A DNA stretch of 64,000 nucleotides from DUML01 sp050949905 (GTDB taxonomy: Bacteria > Bacillota > Desulfitobacteriia > Desulfitobacteriales > Syntrophobotulaceae): the NCBI GenBank assembly GCA_050949905.1, contig JBMNGP010000006.1, positions 386,912 to 450,911 on the forward strand, read 5' to 3'. The first letter of the stretch is position 1. Each line of letters begins with the position of its first letter. Positions 17,876-27,051 of this stretch are shown here, piece after piece. Made by a program: the position numbers and the translations under genes. The notes under the pieces were generated by a model. The model saw nothing but the letters and a program-made list of their open reading frames with translations. It was not told where the DNA came from and did no database searches.

Positions 17876-17918
17876 AAAAAAAGGAATACCGCTCCTTTTA
17901 GAAAGCAAACGGCACTCC
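17876..17918 (-). terminator. Terminator of the opp operon
   Basis: GGAATACCG (17883-17891) pairs with CGGCACTCC (17910-17918) with two G-T pairs. On the minus strand a run of seven T residues follows. It lies 30 bases after the oppF stop. Confidence 0.75.
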
Positions 17919-17947
17919 TTTTTTCATAATGATTTATCTTTCGATCT

Positions 17948-18931
17948 TTACTTGTTTTCTTTGTCCGCAAACAAATGACAAGCAACATAGTGGCCGGGGG
18001 TGACTTCCTGCAAGACCGGTGCCTGTTTTTTACACTGCTCCATCTCTTTAAAGCAGCGGGACGCAAAACGGCAGCCTGCAGGAGGATTAATGGGACTCGG
18101 CACATCGCCTTTCAGAATAATCCGTTCTTTTTTCTTGTCAGGGTTAATGAGCGGAATAGCCGAAAGCAAAGCCTGGGTGTAAGGATGCAGAGGATTAGCG
18201 TAAAGCTCCCTCTTCGGGGCAATTTCCATTAGCTTACCCAAATACATCACCCCGACGCGGTCACTGATATGCTTAACAACATTTAGCCCATGGGCAATAA
18301 AAAGATAAGTTAAACCAAATTCTTCTTTTAAATCATCCAAGAGATTTAAAACCTGGGCTTGAATGGAGACATCCAAAGCCGAAACCGGTTCGTCACAGAC
18401 AATAAGCTTCGGCTCTACGGCCAAAGCCCGGGCAATCCCGACCCGCTGGCGCTGGCCGCCGGAAAATTCGTGGGGATAGCGGTTGCGCTGGTGCCTGGCC
18501 AGCCCGACACTGTTTAACAGGGAGATGACCCGTTCTTCCACTTTTGCCCGAGGAAGCAAATTATTAATGAGAATTGGCTCGGCAATAATGTCGCCAATAG
18601 TCATCCGGGGATTCAAAGAAGCATAAGGATCCTGAAAAATCATCTGGATCTCTTTGGCATAAGACCGTCTCTCTTCCGCAGATAAAGCCGTCAGATCCCT
18701 GCCTTCATAAATAATCTTACCGCCGGTGGGGCTATAGAGATTAACCAGAATCTTGCCGAGAGTAGTCTTACCGCAGCCGGATTCTCCCACTAAGCCGAAA
18801 GCTTCACCTTTCTGAATAGTAAAGCTTACATCGTCTACAGCTTTCAGAACGGAAACCGGCCTGCCGAAAAAATCCGTCTCGACCGTAAAATGTTTGGCTA
18901 GATTTTGAATATCTAACAGTACTTCCTTCAA
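17948..18931 (-). CDS. oppF: Oligopeptide ABC transporter ATPase (OppF-like)
   Basis: Second ATPase of the importer, 327 residues. It has Walker A (GLVGESGCGKTTLGKIL), the signature FSGGQRQRVGIARALAV, Walker B (KLIVCDEPVSALDVS) and the OppF-type C-terminal extension ending in a Cys-rich region (GCRFASRCFKEMEQCKKQ), which in this family can bind an iron-sulfur cluster. The start is TTG, whose last two bases overlap the TGA stop of oppD (TTGA), with GGAGGTG upstream. It is the last gene of the operon, which ends in a terminator at 17876-17918. Confidence 0.92.
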   Translation of the reverse strand: MKEVLLDIQNLAKHFTVETDFFGRPVSVLKAVDDVSFTIQKGEAFGLVGESGCGKTTLGKILVNLYSPTGGKIIYEGRDLTALSAEERRSYAKEIQMIFQDPYASLNPRMTIGDIIAEPILINNLLPRAKVEERVISLLNSVGLARHQRNRYPHEFSGGQRQRVGIARALAVEPKLIVCDEPVSALDVSIQAQVLNLLDDLKEEFGLTYLFIAHGLNVVKHISDRVGVMYLGKLMEIAPKRELYANPLHPYTQALLSAIPLINPDKKKERIILKGDVPSPINPPAGCRFASRCFKEMEQCKKQAPVLQEVTPGHYVACHLFADKENK

Positions 18932-19926
18932 GAGGTTTGCACCTCCTCCGCCCTAACGGCCTGCTGAGCGTCTTCATAAAGAAAACAGCGTACTTTATGG
19001 CCGTTTATTTCTTTAAGCTCCGGCATCTCTTGGCTGCAGCGCTTAAGACGCCTGTCGCAGCGGTCGGCAAAAGGACAGCCCTTGGGCATATGGAGCGGAT
19101 TAGGCACCATACCCTTAATCATATACAGCCTTTTCTCACTGTCGTCATTGATCCGGGGAATAGAATTCAAGAGGCCTACGGTATAGGGATGCATGGGTCG
19201 GGTAAATAAACTGCGAACATCGGCTTCTTCCACAATTTTGCCGCAGTACATAACAATAACCCGGTCGGCCGCTTCCGCAACCACACCTAAATCGTGCGTA
19301 ATAAGAAGCACCGCCATCCCGAATTTTTCCCGCATCCGGTATAAAAGCTCCAGGATCTGGGCTTGAATGGTCACATCCAAAGCCGTAGTCGGTTCATCGG
19401 CAATTAAAAGTTCCGGCTCGCAAGCTAAAGCCATGGCAATCATCACTCGCTGGCGCATGCCGCCGCTCATCTGGTGTGGGTAATCATTTGCTCTTTGGGC
19501 TGCAGAAGGAATACCTACGGTATCAAGCATTGCTACCGTCCGCTCCAGAGCCTCTCTAGAAGAGAGTTTCAGGTGGGTTTGAATACTTTCCATAATCTGA
19601 TTTTTAATCCGCCAGACAGGATTAAGCGAAGTCATAGGCTCCTGAAAAATCATGGAAATCTGGTTCCCTCTGATCTTTTGCAGTTCTTGCCGGCTTAATT
19701 TTGTTAAGTCCTGCGATTTATACAAAATCTGCCCGCCGGCAATTCTGCCGGGTTTCTGCAAAAGCCCCATAATCGACAAGGACGTAACACTTTTCCCGGA
19801 ACCGGACTCCCCGACAATCGCTAATATTTCACCTTTATCAATTTGAAAACTAACGTCATCGACGGCTTTAACAATCCCTTTTTTCAGTTTGAATTCCGTT
19901 TTCAGGTTTTTTACTTCCAGTAACAT
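18928..19926 (-). CDS. oppD: Oligopeptide ABC transporter ATPase (OppD-like)
   Basis: First ATPase of the importer, 332 residues. Walker A is AIVGESGSGKSVTSLSIMG, the signature is MSGGMRQRVMIAMALAC and Walker B is ELLIADEPTTALDVT, followed by the oligopeptide-type C-terminal domain with Cys residues in GCPFADRCDRRLKRCSQ. The frame is open to 19971, but the ATG at 19926 has GGGCGGTGAAGAG directly upstream and gives the family-typical MLLEVKNLKTEF, so it is the start. It lies 13 bases after oppC. Confidence 0.92.
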   Translation of the reverse strand: MLLEVKNLKTEFKLKKGIVKAVDDVSFQIDKGEILAIVGESGSGKSVTSLSIMGLLQKPGRIAGGQILYKSQDLTKLSRQELQKIRGNQISMIFQEPMTSLNPVWRIKNQIMESIQTHLKLSSREALERTVAMLDTVGIPSAAQRANDYPHQMSGGMRQRVMIAMALACEPELLIADEPTTALDVTIQAQILELLYRMREKFGMAVLLITHDLGVVAEAADRVIVMYCGKIVEEADVRSLFTRPMHPYTVGLLNSIPRINDDSEKRLYMIKGMVPNPLHMPKGCPFADRCDRRLKRCSQEMPELKEINGHKVRCFLYEDAQQAVRAEEVQTS

Positions 19927-19939
19927 CTCTTCACCGCCC

Positions 19940-20869
19940 TTACTTAATTCTGGATTTGGGATCGAGAGCATCCCTTAAGCCGTCACCCAAAAGGTTAAAG
20001 GCCAGGACAGTTAGAGTAATGGCAACCCCGGGGAATATTAAGGTGTAAGGTGCCGTAAAAATAAAGCCCCTCGCTCTACCCAGCATATCGCCCCATTCCG
20101 CAAAAGGAGGCTGAACCCCTAAGCCCAAAAAGCCCAAAGCCGCAGTATCCAGTACCGCCGTAGAAATCCCCAAGGTAGCCCGGACAATAATCAGGGAAAG
20201 CACATTGGGCAGGATATGTTTAAAAATAATCCTGCTGTGCTTATTGCCAATAACCTTCGCAGCCTGGACATAGTCATTTTCTTTAACGGCTAAAATACTG
20301 CCGCGCACTATTCGTGCATACTCCGGAATGGAAACCAAGCCAATAGCGATAACGGCTTTATCCAAGCCTTTCCCCAAAGCGGCCATAAAGGCAATGGCTA
20401 GTAAGATAGACGGAATGGCGAGCATCATATCCATAAAACGCATAATAACAGTATCAATTTTTCCGCCTCGATAGCCGGCGATTGCTCCCAAAAAGACACC
20501 GATTGAAAGGGAGATGGCAACCGCCGTAATTCCAACGAATAATGATATTTTTGTGCCGTCCAAAATACGCGAAAAAATATCTCTGCCCAGTTGATCCGTG
20601 CCAAACCAGTGCTCGGAATTAGGCGGGATAAAGCTTTTACTCATATCAGAATAATTAGGGTCATAGGGTAAAATCTGTATTCCCAGCAGCTGGCTCAACC
20701 AAACGGTAATAGCTATAACCACCAGTACTCCTATAATCAACAGGCCGGCAAGAGCTGCCTTATTCTGCCTGAGTGTTTCCCACATTTCTTTCAGCTGTGA
20801 TTCCGGTTTTTCCACGTATTCAGCAGCCTGTGTTAAGTTTTCGGTCTTAAGTTTTTGCTCTTTTTTCAT
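19940..20869 (-). CDS. oppC: Peptide ABC transporter permease (OppC-like)
   Basis: Inner membrane permease of 309 residues with the N-terminal OppC_N segment (MWETLRQNKAALAGLLIIG) and about six membrane spans. The conserved GTDQLGRDIFSRILDGTKIS and the EAA-like loop DYVQAAKVIGNKHSRIIFKH are present. The latter contacts the ATPases. Four bases separate it from oppB, so translation is probably coupled. Confidence 0.93.
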   Translation of the reverse strand: MKKEQKLKTENLTQAAEYVEKPESQLKEMWETLRQNKAALAGLLIIGVLVVIAITVWLSQLLGIQILPYDPNYSDMSKSFIPPNSEHWFGTDQLGRDIFSRILDGTKISLFVGITAVAISLSIGVFLGAIAGYRGGKIDTVIMRFMDMMLAIPSILLAIAFMAALGKGLDKAVIAIGLVSIPEYARIVRGSILAVKENDYVQAAKVIGNKHSRIIFKHILPNVLSLIIVRATLGISTAVLDTAALGFLGLGVQPPFAEWGDMLGRARGFIFTAPYTLIFPGVAITLTVLAFNLLGDGLRDALDPKSRIK

Positions 20870-20874
20870 CCAGA

Positions 20875-21891
20875 CTACCCCTCTTTTCGTGAATACTTAA
20901 TACGTGGATCAAGGAAAGCATAGATAACATCAACTATTAAATTCATAACCACAAAGATCGTGGCGATAAGCAGCACAACACCTTGAACAACTGGAAAATC
21001 GGACTTTAAAATACAAGTTACGGTATAAGCACCGATCCCAGGCCAAGAAAAAACTGTTTCCGTCAGCACCGCTCCGCCTAAAAGGCTGCCAAACTGCAGG
21101 CCGATAACGGTGACAATTGGTATCAAGCCATTGCGCAGAGCATGCTTGCGAATTACACTGCTCTCCGCAATACCTTTGGCCCGCGCGGTACGAATATAAT
21201 CCTGCTGTAAAGTCTCCAGCATGCTGGAGCGGGTCATCCGGGCAATAATGGCCATAGAATACATTGCCAAAGCACTTCCCGGCAGGATCAAATGCTTCAG
21301 GGCATCACCAAAGGCCTCCAAATCTCCTGCCAGCAAAGTATCGATAAGATAAAAGCCGGTAATATCAGCAGGGAATAACAGAGGGTCGATTCTCCCCCCG
21401 GAAGGCAATAAATGCAAAGTGCCGGAAAAGAAAATAATCAATAAAATACCAAGCCAAAAAATCGGCATCGAAACCCCAATTAGAGCTACAAACATACCGG
21501 CATTATCAAAGATAGAGTTCTTTTTAACCGCTGAGATTACACCGATAAGGATACCAAAAACAGAAGCAAGGATAATGGCAACGACGGCCAATTCAATGGT
21601 AGCTGGGAAACGTGAGAAAATTTCTTGTACAACCGGCACCTTAGTGTAATAGGAAATACCCAAATCTCCCGTTAAGGCTCCGCTCAAAAAATTAAAATAT
21701 TGGACAAAGATAGGATCATTTAAACCATTGGCCTGACGCCACGCTTCTATAGCTTCTTGCGTTGCGTGCTGGCCCAATACAATCGGTGCCGGATCTGGTG
21801 AAAAAACGCGCATTATCAGGAAAACAATGATAGAGACACCAATCAGCACAGGTATTAACATCAGTATTCTTTTCAAGATATATTTGAGCAT
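20875..21891 (-). CDS. oppB: Peptide ABC transporter permease (OppB-like)
   Basis: Permease of 338 residues. The N-terminus MLKYILKRILMLIPVLIGVS is typical, followed by the QANGLNDPIFVQYFNFL segment, about six spans and the EAA-like loop DYIRTARAKGIAESSVIRKH. The frame opens at 21960, but the ATG at 21891 has AAAGG about nine bases upstream and matches the family start. The 217 bases between oppA and this start contain GC-rich partial repeats (GGGACCGGCTTAACG, GGGAACCGG), which may be a processing or attenuation element that lets the binding protein be made in excess. Confidence 0.92.
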   Translation of the reverse strand: MLKYILKRILMLIPVLIGVSIIVFLIMRVFSPDPAPIVLGQHATQEAIEAWRQANGLNDPIFVQYFNFLSGALTGDLGISYYTKVPVVQEIFSRFPATIELAVVAIILASVFGILIGVISAVKKNSIFDNAGMFVALIGVSMPIFWLGILLIIFFSGTLHLLPSGGRIDPLLFPADITGFYLIDTLLAGDLEAFGDALKHLILPGSALAMYSMAIIARMTRSSMLETLQQDYIRTARAKGIAESSVIRKHALRNGLIPIVTVIGLQFGSLLGGAVLTETVFSWPGIGAYTVTCILKSDFPVVQGVVLLIATIFVVMNLIVDVIYAFLDPRIKYSRKEG

Positions 21892-22108
21892 CGCACAACA
21901 ACCTTTCAACATAAAAAGATCCTGCGGCCATTCCTCCCTCAGGATGACATTGTAAAACAAAGCCAGGAACCGGCCTTAACGTCGGGACCGGCTTAACGCC
22001 GGGAACCGGTCAAAAAGTCGGCTCCCGGCAGTCCACATACTATCGAATAACAGGTAAATACTTTAAGGCAATACTGAAAGCAGGTAAGGATTGAGCTTCT
22101 TTCAGCTG

Positions 22109-23665
22109 TTATTGTTTGGATACTCCTGCAAAAGGAGTAACGCCGGTTACATGATAAACGAAGTTTTGAATATTTGGCCTGTAAGCGGCAAGAGTTTGAG
22201 CATGAGAAATCGGAAGCCAGACAGCATCTGCTGCAGCGATTTTTTCCAACTGGGTGTAAATAGCGTTGCGCTCGGGACCGGCAGGTTCCTTAACCCCTTG
22301 GGCAATTAAATCATTAAACTCGGGGTTTTTATAAAGAGCAACGTTCATGGTCGGATCTTCGTGAGCTAATAAATACATAAAGTTATCCGGGTCACCGTTG
22401 TCACCAATCCAACCGTAGAAACAAATATCATAATCTCCGGCTTTAATTTTTTCCTTATAAGTTGTCCAGTCATAAGAATCAATAGTGGCAGTTACACCGA
22501 CTTTGGACAGGTAACTTTGAACAGCTTCGGCCAAAGCCTGTCCTGTTGCATTATTGTAAGGTCTGGGATTGGTGTAAGTCATAATCTTAACAGACGTAAC
22601 TCCCGCGTCTTTCAAGGCCTTTTGAGCGGCATCAGGATCATAAGGAGCCTGAGCGATACTCTTGTCGTACCCTTCCATGAAGGTAGGCAGGATAGAAGTA
22701 GCCGCTTCGGAATAACCTTGATAAAGACTTTCCACGAGCTCAGGAACGTTGATAGCCTGAGATACGGCATAACGGATTTTAGCGTTGTTAAATGGTGCTT
22801 TAGAAGTGTTGTAAGCCAAATAGTTAATATTCATACCGGGTGCTTGGAAAACCTTGTTACCTGCATCGGTAATTTGCTTAACAACTGTAGCATCGATTCC
22901 GTCAATCATATCAACCTCACCGTTATTTAAAGCAACAACCCGGGCTGAGTTATCTTTAATGAAGCGGAAGATAACATTTTTGGTAAGTGCTTTGGTACCC
23001 CAGTATTCCTCGTTACGTTCCAATACAATGTTTTCGTCTTTAGCCCATCTTACAAATTTGTAAGGGCCGGTGCCCACAGGCGCTTGGTTCACATTGTTGT
23101 TATTCTCCTGCAAGGCCTTTGGGCTAACGATAGGTGCACTCATAACCATAGCTAAATTGGCAAGGAAGGGCGTGCTAGGTTCTTTTAAGTTAATTTTAAC
23201 AGTGTACTTATCGACGACTTCCACATCTTTGACAGAAGCATACACGAAAGAAGCATAAGCCATATCTTCTGTCATCTTAGGTGGCAATTGGCGGTCGATG
23301 TTAAACTTCACGGCCTCAGCGTCAAAGTCTGTTCCATCATGGAATTTGACACCTTCTTGAAGCTTAAAGGTATAAGTAAGACCGTCCGGGCTTACTTCCC
23401 ATTCTTTAGCTAAGCAAGGTTCCAGCTTGGTAGAGTCTTGGGCGTACTTTAAGAGTCCTTCGTAAATATTGATTATTACTTTGGCCGACTCACCATCATC
23501 GACAAGAGCCGGATCCAGGCCTCTGGGTTCGGCGCCTTGCGCATAAATCAACGTGTCGGCAGCTTTGGTATCGGTGTCGCCCGCATTGCCCCCGCAGCCC
23601 GCTAAGGTAACAAGGACTAAGGCCAGAGACAAAGCTAGAGCAACGATCTTTTTGAAATTGTTCAT
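22109..23665 (-). CDS. oppA: Peptide/nickel-type ABC transporter substrate-binding lipoprotein (OppA/DppA-like)
   Basis: Extracellular solute-binding protein family 5, 518 residues. The signal ends in the lipobox LVTLAGC (Cys about residue 24). Family marks are GLDPALVDDGESAKV, YTFKLQEGVKFHDG, PVGTGPYKFVRW and the C-terminal YEIC-like DYDICFYGWIGDNGDPDNF. Substrate cannot be fixed from sequence; dipeptides or oligopeptides are most likely. It is the first gene of a five-gene operon, with a GGGGAC site before the ATG. No T-box or riboswitch was found in the 170 bases upstream. Confidence 0.92.
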   Translation of the reverse strand: MNNFKKIVALALSLALVLVTLAGCGGNAGDTDTKAADTLIYAQGAEPRGLDPALVDDGESAKVIINIYEGLLKYAQDSTKLEPCLAKEWEVSPDGLTYTFKLQEGVKFHDGTDFDAEAVKFNIDRQLPPKMTEDMAYASFVYASVKDVEVVDKYTVKINLKEPSTPFLANLAMVMSAPIVSPKALQENNNNVNQAPVGTGPYKFVRWAKDENIVLERNEEYWGTKALTKNVIFRFIKDNSARVVALNNGEVDMIDGIDATVVKQITDAGNKVFQAPGMNINYLAYNTSKAPFNNAKIRYAVSQAINVPELVESLYQGYSEAATSILPTFMEGYDKSIAQAPYDPDAAQKALKDAGVTSVKIMTYTNPRPYNNATGQALAEAVQSYLSKVGVTATIDSYDWTTYKEKIKAGDYDICFYGWIGDNGDPDNFMYLLAHEDPTMNVALYKNPEFNDLIAQGVKEPAGPERNAIYTQLEKIAAADAVWLPISHAQTLAAYRPNIQNFVYHVTGVTPFAGVSKQ

Positions 23666-23864
23666 TTTTTCGTCCCCTTTATGTTTTGTTACAAAGAAAA
23701 AAAGCCCTTCCGCTTTTTACTTACTTATAGTAACACTCCACAAATCTATGGACAATGTATACAATTTGCCAAGAACCGAAACATTATCCAGCTGTGCTTA
23801 TTATTAACATTAATGACGATATCATACCCAAGAATAAAGAAGCTACGAAAAAGTAAACAAAAAA

Positions 23865-23895
23865 ATCAGTACCTATATATGTCATCGGTACTGAT
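23865..23895 (-). terminator. Terminator of the amino acid importer operon
   Basis: ATCAGTACC (23865-23873) pairs with GGTACTGAT (23887-23895). On the minus strand seven T residues follow (complement of 23858-23865). The outer arm belongs to a near-direct repeat of about 20 bases at 23879-23898 and 23913-23932, both reading GATATCAGTnCCGATnACAT on the minus strand. Confidence 0.85.
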
Positions 23896-23951
23896 ATCTT
23901 TATTTCTGTTAAATGTTATCGGAACTGATATCTTCAATTCTGGCATGAACA

Positions 23952-24674
23952 TTATAGGATTTTACTTAAAAATAATTTCGTCCTTTCTTCCTGAGGATTA
24001 CCAAAAAGCTGATCAGGCTTTCCCTCTTCCACAATCCTTCCTTCATCCATAAACAAGACCCTGTCGCCCACTTCTCTGGCAAAGCCCATTTCATGAGTGA
24101 CCACAAGCATAGTCATTCCTTCCCTAGCCAAATCCTTCATGACAGCCAACACTTCCCCGACCATTTCCGGATCAAGAGCTGAAGTAGGCTCGTCGAAAAG
24201 CATTACAATGGGGTTCATAGCCAAAGCCCGAGCAATAGCAACCCTTTGCTGCTGACCTCCGGAAAGCTGATCGGGATAAGAATTAGCTTTATCCTTCAGA
24301 CCAACTTTCTCCAGTAAAGTATAGGCTCTGGCTTCAGCTTCCTTCTTGCCAAGCTTTAGAACTTCCACCGGGCCAATAGTAACATTCTGCAGCACGGTTA
24401 AGTGCTGAAACAAATTAAAGCGTTGAAAAACCATGCCTACTTCTTTGCGCACCTTGGATAAATTAGTCTTATTGTGAGTTATTTCCACGTTATTAATGAA
24501 AATTTCCCCTTCCGTCACCTTCTCCAAACCATTTAGGCAGCGCAAAAAAGTACTCTTACCAGAACCAGACGGACCTATAACTACCACAACTTCCTGGGGA
24601 GCGACTTCCACTGAAACATCAGTAAGCACGGTAAGATGGCCAAATTTCTTGGTAATATTCTTAACGCTTATCAA
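23952..24674 (-). CDS. glnQ: Polar amino acid ABC transporter ATPase (GlnQ-like)
   Basis: ATPase of 241 residues with Walker A (VVIGPSGSGKSTFLRCLNG), signature (LSGGQQQRVAIARALAM), Walker B (IVMLFDEPTSALDPE) and the H-loop (VVTHEMGFA). The frame is open to 24773, but an AGAAGGTGG site precedes the TTG at 24674, which gives a family-typical start MISVKNITKKFG. That start lies 14 bases inside the 3' end of the permease gene, so the two are coupled. It is the last gene of the operon and has a strong terminator. Confidence 0.93.
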   Translation of the reverse strand: MISVKNITKKFGHLTVLTDVSVEVAPQEVVVVIGPSGSGKSTFLRCLNGLEKVTEGEIFINNVEITHNKTNLSKVRKEVGMVFQRFNLFQHLTVLQNVTIGPVEVLKLGKKEAEARAYTLLEKVGLKDKANSYPDQLSGGQQQRVAIARALAMNPIVMLFDEPTSALDPEMVGEVLAVMKDLAREGMTMLVVTHEMGFAREVGDRVLFMDEGRIVEEGKPDQLFGNPQEERTKLFLSKIL

Positions 24675-25353
24675 TTTGCCACCTTCTTTCCAATTTGCTA
24701 GATACTGCCGTGAGACTAAGAATAACAATAAGGTACATAATGGCAACCGCTGTCCAAATCTGGATCGCGGCAAAGCTTGTGGAAATATATATTTGTCCTT
24801 GTCTGGTAAGCTCGGCCACAGAAATAGCAGACAAGAGAGAAGTATCTTTAATCGTTTGAATAAATTGGTTCATTAAAGGTGGAATCATTCTTTTGAAGGC
24901 TTGCGGCAGAATGATAAAACGCATGGACTGAAATTTATTCATTCCAATACTGTAAGCAGCCTCTGTTTGCCCCTGATCAATTGATAAAATACCCGCCCGA
25001 ATAATCTCGGTAATATAGGCTCCCTCATTTAAGGTCAGAGCTATTATTGCTGCAATAAATCTGTAAGAATCTCCAAACCAGGCATGCATGGGCAAAAGCT
25101 GGGGTAAAGCGAAATAAATATAAAATATTACCACCAACAGAGGTAAACCGCGAAAGACATGTACGTAGACTTCACCAACGCGTCTAAGAAAACCAAGAGA
25201 GGAGAGTTTTAAAAGGGCGAAGATCAAACCAACAATAGTTGCCGGAATAATGGCAGCAACAGAATAGACTACGGTAAGTTTAACACCTTCAATGAGCATA
25301 GGCATAGCATCGAAAATAATTTCTAATGTTCCTGAATCCAAATCTCTCACCAA
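24661..25353 (-). CDS. glnP: Polar amino acid ABC transporter permease (GlnP-like)
   Basis: HisM/GlnP-type permease of about 230 residues. It has about five spans, VYVHVFRGLPLLVVIFYIYF near the middle and the EAA loop AAYSIGMNKFQSMRFIILPQA that contacts the ATPase. The start is uncertain: TTG 25353, GTG 25350 or TTG 25341 are all near an AGGGAG site, and the differences are only a few residues. It follows the binding-protein gene after a hairpin at 25399-25416, which fits the usual excess of binding protein over permease. Confidence 0.92.
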   Translation of the reverse strand: MVRDLDSGTLEIIFDAMPMLIEGVKLTVVYSVAAIIPATIVGLIFALLKLSSLGFLRRVGEVYVHVFRGLPLLVVIFYIYFALPQLLPMHAWFGDSYRFIAAIIALTLNEGAYITEIIRAGILSIDQGQTEAAYSIGMNKFQSMRFIILPQAFKRMIPPLMNQFIQTIKDTSLLSAISVAELTRQGQIYISTSFAAIQIWTAVAIMYLIVILSLTAVSSKLERRWQIDKR

Positions 25354-25398
25354 CTCCCTATGTGTAAATCATTCCATTTCGCCGTTCATTTAAAAATG

Positions 25399-25416
25399 GC
25401 GCAGCCGAGGCTGCGC
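25399..25416 (-). terminator. Intra-operon hairpin between binding protein and permease
   Basis: GCGCAGC-CGAG-GCTGCGC, followed on the minus strand by CATTTTTAAA. A leaky terminator or RNA-stabilising hairpin is likely, given its place between glnH-like and glnP-like genes. Confidence 0.7.
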
Positions 25417-25466
25417 ACTGATTCCACCTTAACACACCACAACTATTTAATTAATTAACTATAAAA

Positions 25467-26279
25467 TTATTTGTTTACTAAACCGTATTCATCGGAGAAA
25501 TATTTCTTATAAATTTCTTCATATTTCCCGTTTTCAATCAACTTATCCAAACCGGAGTTGATTTTTTCCAGAAGTTCCGGACGGTCTTTGGAAACAGCAA
25601 TCCCATAGTCTTCCCCGGTTAATAATTCGCCAACAACTTTAACCTGGCCTTTGCCGGTAGTATTCATGTAGTGTTGATGAATAGGATTGTCAAAGGGAAC
25701 AGCATCGGCACCGCCGTTCACCAGCTCACGGTAAGCCTCGTCGATATTATTGAAACGTTTAATCTCAATACCTTCTTTTTCACTAAACATAATATCGCCA
25801 GTGGTACCTAATTTAACGGCGATAGTCTTACCGACTAAGTCATCAACACCTGTGATATCGCTATCCGCCCTTACCAGCAAAGTAATTCCGGAATGATAAT
25901 AAGGCTTGGAGAAGTCCACCTGCTTAGCACGGTCTTCTCTGATGGTGATTCCGGCCACAGCGACATCAATGGAATTAGTTTGAATAGCAGGAATTAAGCC
26001 TTGGAAATCCATAGTTTGAATATCGCCGTCAATTTTAATATTTTCTACTTCGGCAATAGCCTTAATAAGGTCAATGTCAAAACCGGTGACAACGCCATTC
26101 TCCATCATTTCAAAAGGTGGGAAAGTAACATCCGCCCCAATTTTCATAGTTAGCTGCTCTTCACCACCGTTTTGCCCACCTTGCTGGTCGCCGGCCGGTG
26201 CTTGCTTGGAGCCGCATCCCACCGCAGCTAAACACAATACAAGCAGTGCAACAAGAAATACCAATAGTCTCTTTTTCAC
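25467..26279 (-). CDS. glnH: Polar amino acid ABC transporter substrate-binding lipoprotein (GlnH-like)
   Basis: Solute-binding protein family 3, 270 residues, GTG start with a GGGAGGT site. The signal ends in the lipobox CLAAVGC, followed by a Gln/Gly-rich linker. The family core is KIGADVTFPPFEMMENG, GFDIDLIKAIAEVENI, AVAGITIREDRAKQVDFS and AVPFDNPIHQHY. The Arg in TIREDRAKQVDF and the Asp in the C-terminal lobe are the usual contacts for the alpha-amino acid. Glutamine is the default guess; other polar amino acids are possible. It heads a three-gene operon. Confidence 0.92.
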   Translation of the reverse strand: MKKRLLVFLVALLVLCLAAVGCGSKQAPAGDQQGGQNGGEEQLTMKIGADVTFPPFEMMENGVVTGFDIDLIKAIAEVENIKIDGDIQTMDFQGLIPAIQTNSIDVAVAGITIREDRAKQVDFSKPYYHSGITLLVRADSDITGVDDLVGKTIAVKLGTTGDIMFSEKEGIEIKRFNNIDEAYRELVNGGADAVPFDNPIHQHYMNTTGKGQVKVVGELLTGEDYGIAVSKDRPELLEKINSGLDKLIENGKYEEIYKKYFSDEYGLVNK

Positions 26280-26433
26280 TTTTTTACCTCCCTCTTTTTC
26301 CTTGAACCATAGCTCATTTTCGGGTTAACAAGGTGTATTAAACATATAGACTTTTGTTTTATTCGCTACCAACAAACAAAATCCTCTTATCAAAGATGGA
26401 AAATAAGTGAAATTATTTTTAGAGATTTTTTTA

Positions 26434-27051
26434 TTAATCTACTATTACACCATTCACAAATTTAATAGTTTTATCGGCAAGTTCAATAATAAGCATATTT
26501 GTGGATGGTTTTTCAGCATCTTGTGCGGGCAATTCCGTTCCTAGAGAAAACTTGTTCCCAACATCATCAAAGGGATTATTGAATATCCAGGCAGGTTTAT
26601 AATACTGCTTAATTCCAATAATCTGACGCTCGTTGTCGTAAATAAATTCCGGATGAGCCCGAGGCAGAATCAAATCATGGCCATTTTTAAGCTCAAGGTT
26701 TATCTCCAGGTGATTATCTTTTACTTGATAGGTCAGAGCAATGTCTTCCGAAGATACCGCAAATCCAATTATAAACATCTTAACTAAAACCAGCATAATA
26801 ACTGCGATGATGCCCGCAGCAACAGCAACATTGCGCCAGTTTTTGCGGCGTACTTTTTTAAGGTAATCAATCTCCTTAATATCCGGCAGCGACAGCTTCT
26901 CTTCTGCCGGTAAATCGCCGGTCATTTCCTGATGAAATTGACGGCATTCCTGACATAATTCCAGGTGTTTTTCTATTTCTTCATTACTTGCTCTACTGGT
27001 AAGACCTTCGATGTATGAAGGTAATAAATCTCTAATAATCTCGCATTTCAT
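26434..27051 (-). CDS. Zinc-finger anti-sigma factor
   Basis: Cytoplasmic anti-sigma domain at the N-terminus with the H-x3-C-x2-C zinc motif (EKHLELCQECRQFHQEM, about residues 27-43) and an upstream Cys in MKCEIIRDLLPSYIEG. One membrane span follows (about 78-95, VAAGIIAVIMLVLVKMFII), then an extracytoplasmic domain of about 105 residues with no recognised fold. Its ATG overlaps the sigma factor stop by four bases (26434-27051 against 27048-27536). This is the classical ECF/ZAS arrangement. What it senses is not visible. Confidence 0.88.
   Translation of the reverse strand: MKCEIIRDLLPSYIEGLTSRASNEEIEKHLELCQECRQFHQEMTGDLPAEEKLSLPDIKEIDYLKKVRRKNWRNVAVAAGIIAVIMLVLVKMFIIGFAVSSEDIALTYQVKDNHLEINLELKNGHDLILPRAHPEFIYDNERQIIGIKQYYKPAWIFNNPFDDVGNKFSLGTELPAQDAEKPSTNMLIIELADKTIKFVNGVIVD

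Noticed and set aside
23666..23860. Leader before oppA searched for a T-box or amino-acid riboswitch
   Set aside because: No specifier-loop, T-box core or other known aptamer pattern was recognised.
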